NCBI RefSeq assembly: GCF_015291745.1
Contig: NZ_CP030059.1
Span: 3,747,501-3,811,500 of the forward strand
DNA length: 64,000 nucleotides
Direction of reading: 5' to 3'
DNA from: Bradyrhizobium sp. CCBAU 53351
GTDB taxonomy: Bacteria > Pseudomonadota > Alphaproteobacteria > Rhizobiales > Xanthobacteraceae
Below, in pieces: positions 60,257 to 64,000 of this stretch. Each line of letters begins with the position of its first letter. Positions within the stretch are counted from its first letter, which is position 1. The notes under the pieces are model-generated. The model worked only from the letters and a program-made list of their open reading frames with translations, had not been told where the DNA came from and ran no database searches. Made by a program: the position numbers and the translations under genes.

Positions 60257-63200
60257 CACTGCATCCCCTCGGTCGCGCCCGCCACGGGCGGCCCGCCGGA
60301 TTCGGCCGGCGGCAGCGCCTGCTCGAGGCGGCGGTTGATGCGGTCGAGCGCGAGGTAGATCACGGGCGTCGTGTAGAGTGTCAGGAGCTGGCTGAGCAGC
60401 AGGCCGCCGATGATGGAGATGCCGAGCGGGAAACGCAGCTCGGCACCGGTGCCACTCTCGATCGCCAGCGGCAGCGCGCCGAACAGTGCCGCCAGCGTCG
60501 TCATCATGATCGGGCGGAATCGCAACAGGCAGGCCTGCACGATCGCCTCGTTCGGCGACATGCCCTGCCCGCGCTCGGCCTCGAGCGCGAAGTCGATCAT
60601 CATGATGGCGTTCTTCTTGACGATGCCCATCAGGAGGATGATGCCGATCAGGCCGATCACCGAGAGGTCCTGCCCGCACAGCACCAGCGCCAGGATCGCG
60701 CCGACGCCGGCCGAGGGCAGCGTCGACAGGATCGTGATCGGATGGATGTAGCTCTCATAAAGCACCCCGAGCACGATGTAGATCGTGATTACGGCGGCGA
60801 GCAGCAACCATGGCTGGCCGGCCAGCGCCTTGGCGAATTCGGCGGCATCGCCCGCGTAGACGCCGACGATGCTATTGGGCATGCCGATCCGGGTCTCGAT
60901 CGTCTTCACGGCGTCGACGGCATCGCCGAGCGCGGCTCCCGGCGCGAGGTTGAAGCTGAGCGACACCGAGGGGAACTGGGCCTGGTGCGAGATCGCCAGC
61001 GGCGCGGTGGTGCGCTTCAGCGTCGCCACGGCCGACAGCGGCACCTGGGCGTTCGGTGCGCCGGCGGTCGCGCTCGCGGCGCCCGGCAGGTAGAGCTTCG
61101 ACAGGATCGAGGGATCGCGCTGGTACATCGGCAGCGCCTCCAGTACCACGCGGTACTGGTTGGCCTGGCCGTAAATGGTCGATATCTGCCGCTGCGCGAA
61201 GGCGTCGTTGAGCGTATCCGTGATTCCTTGCAGGCTCACGCCGAGCTGGCCGGCGCGGGTGCGATCGACGTCGAGCTGCGCCCGCAATCCGCCCTCTTGC
61301 GCCTCCGAGGAGACGTCGCGGAACAAGGGATCGCGCCGCATCTCCGTCACCAGCTTGCGCGCCCATTCCGACACCAGCGTCGCATCGGTGCCGGTCAGCG
61401 TGTACTGGTATTGCGAGCGGCTCGACTGGGTCGAGATCTGCACGTCCTGCACCGGCTGGAAATACACGGTCATGCCCGGGATGCCCGCGACCCTCTCCTT
61501 CAACCGGGTTATCACGACCGCGACGTCATCACGCCGCTCGCCGCGCGGCCTCAATCCCATGACGAGCCGGCCGACATTGGTGGTCGGATTGACTGAGCCC
61601 GCCCCGATCACCGAGACCACGCCGACCACATCGGGATCCGCCTTGATGGCGTCGGCCGCCTCGGCCTGCCGCTTCTGCATCTCCGCGAACGAGACGTCGG
61701 GCCCGGCTTCCGTCACCGCCGTGATCGAGGCGGTGTCCTGCAACGGCAGGAAGCCCTTTGGCGCGACGACGTAGAGGACCAGGGTGGCGATCAGCGTGGC
61801 GAAGGTCACGACCAGCGTGGCGCGCTGGCGCTCCAGCACCCAGAGCAGCGTCCGGTGATAGGCCTCGACGGTGCGGTCGATGAAGCGGCTGATCGCGGCC
61901 AATCCCGGCACCGACACCTCCTCGTGGGCGTGCTTGAGCAGGCGCGAGCACATCATCGGCGTCAGCGTCAGCGAGACTACCGCCGAGGTCACGACCGCGA
62001 TCGTCAGGGTCAGCGCGAACTCCCGGAACATGCGTCCGACCAGGCCCGACATGAACAGCAGAGGGATGAACACCGCGATCAGCGACACCGTCAGCGAGAT
62101 CACGGTGAAGCCGATCTCGCTGGCACCCTTGAGCGAGGCCTCCATCGCGCTGTCGCCGTTCTCCATGTGGCGGACGATGTTCTCGATCATGACGATGGCA
62201 TCGTCGACGACAAATCCGGTGCCGATCGTCAGCGCCATCAGCGACAGATTGTCGAGGCTGAAGCCGGCGAAATACATGATGCCGAAGCTCGTGATCAGCG
62301 ACAGCGGCAGCGCCACGCCTGCGATCACGGTTGCGCGCAGCGAGCGCAGGAACAGCAGCACCACCAGGGTCACCAGCACGACGGCGAGGACGAGCGTGAA
62401 CTGCACGTCGCGCACCGAGGCGCGGATGGTGACGGTGCGGTCGGAAACGATGGTGAGGTTCACCCCGGCCGGGATCGCACGCTGCACCTTGGGGATCTCG
62501 GCGCGGATCTGGCCGACGACGTCGATCACGTTGGCGCCGGGCTGGCGCTGGATGTCGATGATGACGGCCGGCGTGCCCTGGTACCAGCCGCCGGTGCGGT
62601 CGTTCTCGAGGCCATCGACGATCTGCGCGACGTCGGCGATGGTGACCGGCGAGCCGTTGCGATAGGCGATGATGACGGGCCTGTAGGCGTCGGCCGCGGC
62701 GATCTGGTCGTTGGCCGCGATGATGTAGGATTGCTGGGCGCCGTCGAGCGAGCCTTTCGGCCCCGAGACGTTGGCGTTGGCAATCGCGGTGCGCAGATCC
62801 TCCATGGCGATGCCGTAAGCGGCGAGCCGCGCCAGATCAGCCTGGATGCGCACGGCCGGTTTCAGCCCGCCGAGCACCGAGACGCGTCCGACGCCGGAGA
62901 TCTGGCTCAAACGTTGCGCCAGAATGGTGTCGGCAATGTCGCTCATCGCCCGCAGCGAGATGGTGTCCGAGCGCAGCGCCAGCGTCATGACAGGCGCGTC
63001 CGCGGGGTTCACCTTGGCGTAGGTCGGCGGATAAGGCAGCGTCTTCGGCAGCACGCCCGCCGCGGCGTTGATCGCCGCCTGCACGTCCTGGGTCGCGCCA
63101 TCGATGTCGCGGTTGAGATCGAACTGCAGCGAAATCTGGCTGACGCCGAACGAGCTCGTCGAGTTCATCGCCGACAGCGACGGGATCTGCCCGAGCTGTC

Positions 63201-63405
63201 GCTCCAGGGGCGCTGTGATCAGCGAGGCGATCACGTCGGGGCTCGCGCCGGGAAGCTGCGTCGTCACCTGCACGGTCGGGAAGTCGACCTGCGGCAGCGC
63301 AGAGACCGGCAGCGCGAAATAGCCCAGCAACCCGCCGATCAGAAGCGCGATGCCGAGCAGCGAGGTCGCGATCGGCCGGCGGATGAAGGGTTCGGAGACA
63401 CCCAT
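60256..63405 (-). CDS. mdtB: RND efflux transporter, MdtB-like
   Basis: 1049 residues from the ATG at 63405; the longer frame to 63696 overlaps the adaptor gene and is rejected. Same RND architecture as its neighbour: GVSEPFIRRPIATSLLGIAL, PQVDFPTVQVTTQLPGASPDVIA, the TM4 region TIGTGFVVDDAIVMIENIVRHME with essential acidic pair, and a second cluster around GIILLMGIVKKNAIMMIDFALEAER. It exports drugs, dyes or bile-like compounds together with the C-type partner. Confidence 0.9.
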   Translation of the reverse strand: MGVSEPFIRRPIATSLLGIALLIGGLLGYFALPVSALPQVDFPTVQVTTQLPGASPDVIASLITAPLERQLGQIPSLSAMNSTSSFGVSQISLQFDLNRDIDGATQDVQAAINAAAGVLPKTLPYPPTYAKVNPADAPVMTLALRSDTISLRAMSDIADTILAQRLSQISGVGRVSVLGGLKPAVRIQADLARLAAYGIAMEDLRTAIANANVSGPKGSLDGAQQSYIIAANDQIAAADAYRPVIIAYRNGSPVTIADVAQIVDGLENDRTGGWYQGTPAVIIDIQRQPGANVIDVVGQIRAEIPKVQRAIPAGVNLTIVSDRTVTIRASVRDVQFTLVLAVVLVTLVVLLFLRSLRATVIAGVALPLSLITSFGIMYFAGFSLDNLSLMALTIGTGFVVDDAIVMIENIVRHMENGDSAMEASLKGASEIGFTVISLTVSLIAVFIPLLFMSGLVGRMFREFALTLTIAVVTSAVVSLTLTPMMCSRLLKHAHEEVSVPGLAAISRFIDRTVEAYHRTLLWVLERQRATLVVTFATLIATLVLYVVAPKGFLPLQDTASITAVTEAGPDVSFAEMQKRQAEAADAIKADPDVVGVVSVIGAGSVNPTTNVGRLVMGLRPRGERRDDVAVVITRLKERVAGIPGMTVYFQPVQDVQISTQSSRSQYQYTLTGTDATLVSEWARKLVTEMRRDPLFRDVSSEAQEGGLRAQLDVDRTRAGQLGVSLQGITDTLNDAFAQRQISTIYGQANQYRVVLEALPMYQRDPSILSKLYLPGAASATAGAPNAQVPLSAVATLKRTTAPLAISHQAQFPSVSLSFNLAPGAALGDAVDAVKTIETRIGMPNSIVGVYAGDAAEFAKALAGQPWLLLAAVITIYIVLGVLYESYIHPITILSTLPSAGVGAILALVLCGQDLSVIGLIGIILLMGIVKKNAIMMIDFALEAERGQGMSPNEAIVQACLLRFRPIMMTTLAALFGALPLAIESGTGAELRFPLGISIIGGLLLSQLLTLYTTPVIYLALDRINRRLEQALPPAESGGPPVAGATEGMQ

Positions 63406-63442
63406 GGGTTCTGCCTGCCGCCTCAGGCGGCCGTTGTCGGGA

Positions 63443-64000
63443 TCATGGCTGCTTGGCTCCTGATCCTGATGCCCCAGGACTTGATGTAGGCCCCGGAGCC
63501 GGCCCGGTCTGTCCCTTCTGGTCGCCCTCGCTGCTGTTGCGCTTGGCGCGGAACTCGCCGGTCTTGCCCTGCCCGTCCTTCTGGCCTTCCTTCGAGCCTT
63601 CCTTCTGACCTTCCTTGGCCCCATCCTTCTTTTGCGCGTCCGGCCCGCGCGCTCGCTTGCGCGGGGCGAGATCGGCCGACGGGGTCTGGTCGTCACGGCC
63701 GATGATCACCTTGGAACCATCGGACAGATTGGCAAAGCCCGTGGTGACGACCCGGTCGGTCGCTGACAGTCCGCTGGCGATCACGGCGTCATGCTCGTTC
63801 TGCTGGGTCACCGCGACGGGCTTGGCCGAAACGACGTTGTCCTCGCCGATGACATAGCTGAATGTCCCAATCGGGCCGCGCTGCACGGCCGACGTCGGGA
63901 TCACCAGCGCCTGCATCAGCGTCTCGACCTTGAGGCGGACATTGACGAACTGGCCCGGCCAAAGCTGGTAATTGGCGTTCGGAAACTCCGCCTTGAGTTT
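63443..64000 (-). CDS. mdtA: RND periplasmic adaptor, MdtA/HlyD family (3' part)
   Basis: The last 185 residues only; the gene runs off the right edge. Seen: FPNANYQLWPGQFVNVRLKVETL, then the MQALVIPTSAVQRGPIGTFSYVI membrane-proximal domain typical of MdtA-type adaptors. After ~85 residues comes an unusual hydrophilic tail rich in Lys, Glu, Gly, Gln (KKDGAKEGQKEGSKEGQKDG) and then Pro/Ser/Gly. It links the RND pump to an outer-membrane channel. It is upstream of mdtB with 37 bases between. Confidence 0.9.
   Translation of the reverse strand, partial: KLKAEFPNANYQLWPGQFVNVRLKVETLMQALVIPTSAVQRGPIGTFSYVIGEDNVVSAKPVAVTQQNEHDAVIASGLSATDRVVTTGFANLSDGSKVIIGRDDQTPSADLAPRKRARGPDAQKKDGAKEGQKEGSKEGQKDGQGKTGEFRAKRNSSEGDQKGQTGPAPGPTSSPGASGSGAKQP

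Noticed and set aside
56879..60358. Plus-strand open frame of about 1,160 codons
   Set aside because: Antisense shadow of the mdtC gene with Arg/His/Asp-rich composition and no start signal.

Overview
The window is about 64 kb of GC-rich alphaproteobacterial chromosome. Gene content and order point to Bradyrhizobium or a close relative: a nos (N2O reductase) cluster, the dusB-ntrB-ntrC / ntrY-ntrX / hfq / hflX / mazG block, a fused ispDF, a PopZ-type protein, and long dispersed intergenic repeats of the kind I associate with Bradyrhizobium. The assignment rests on reading protein motifs and synteny by eye; no database search was run.

Layout. 1-3828 (+): the 3' part of nosD, then nosF-nosY-nosL-nosX in a chain of 4-base overlaps, for maturation of N2O reductase (nosR and nosZ would lie left of the window). 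3846-8406 (-): a secreted unknown, a PepSY membrane protein and a TonB-dependent receptor, which look like metal uptake. 8666-13035: a copper amine oxidase and a beta-lactamase-fold hydrolase in one minus-strand unit, divergent from an AraC/FeaR-like regulator. 13042-17475 (-): metI-metN, a DASS anion transporter, an enoyl-CoA hydratase. 18327-19989 (+): cobalt-type nitrile hydratase alpha, beta and activator. 20151-33000: queC, mazG, a GNAT protein, hflX, hfq, ntrX, ntrY, a possible 48-residue membrane protein, ntrC, ntrB and dusB, which form the nitrogen-control core. 32357-34933: ispDF, a CinA-type amidase and an MscS channel. 34934-35870: a long gene-poor stretch filled mostly by repeats. 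35871-41003 (+): a terminal oxidase operon (two soluble multihaem cytochromes c, a 58-residue membrane peptide, subunits II and I of a B-like haem-copper oxidase, and an anchored dihaem cytochrome c). 41130-50088: coenzyme Q chaperone, lipA, alkyladenine glycosylase, valS, popZ, a TolC-family protein, an isoaspartate methyltransferase homologue and a small protein. After tRNA-Asn comes 50514-54641 (-): a small secreted protein and a three-gene unit encoding a PspA-family protein, a YqiJ-like protein and a YqiK-like flotillin. 55053-57114: three small conserved-looking proteins, tRNA-Cys and a DTW-domain tRNA-modifying enzyme. 57152-64000 (-): an MdtABC-type RND efflux system, cut by the right edge in the adaptor gene.

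The most unusual object is the first gene of the flotillin unit. Its 222-residue C-terminal half is a full-length PspA-like protein with its own strong ribosome binding site. In frame in front of it is a 162-residue domain that by eye matches the N-terminal (non-RuvC) half of TnpB / IS605 OrfB proteins. A perfect 25-base dyad containing GCAC-N7-GTGC, the spacing of an NtrC site, lies just before its start codon. A second GCAC-N7-GTGC dyad sits at almost the same distance before dusB-ntrB-ntrC. Together these suggest, without proving, a membrane-stress module built with a domesticated transposon domain and possibly tied to nitrogen control.
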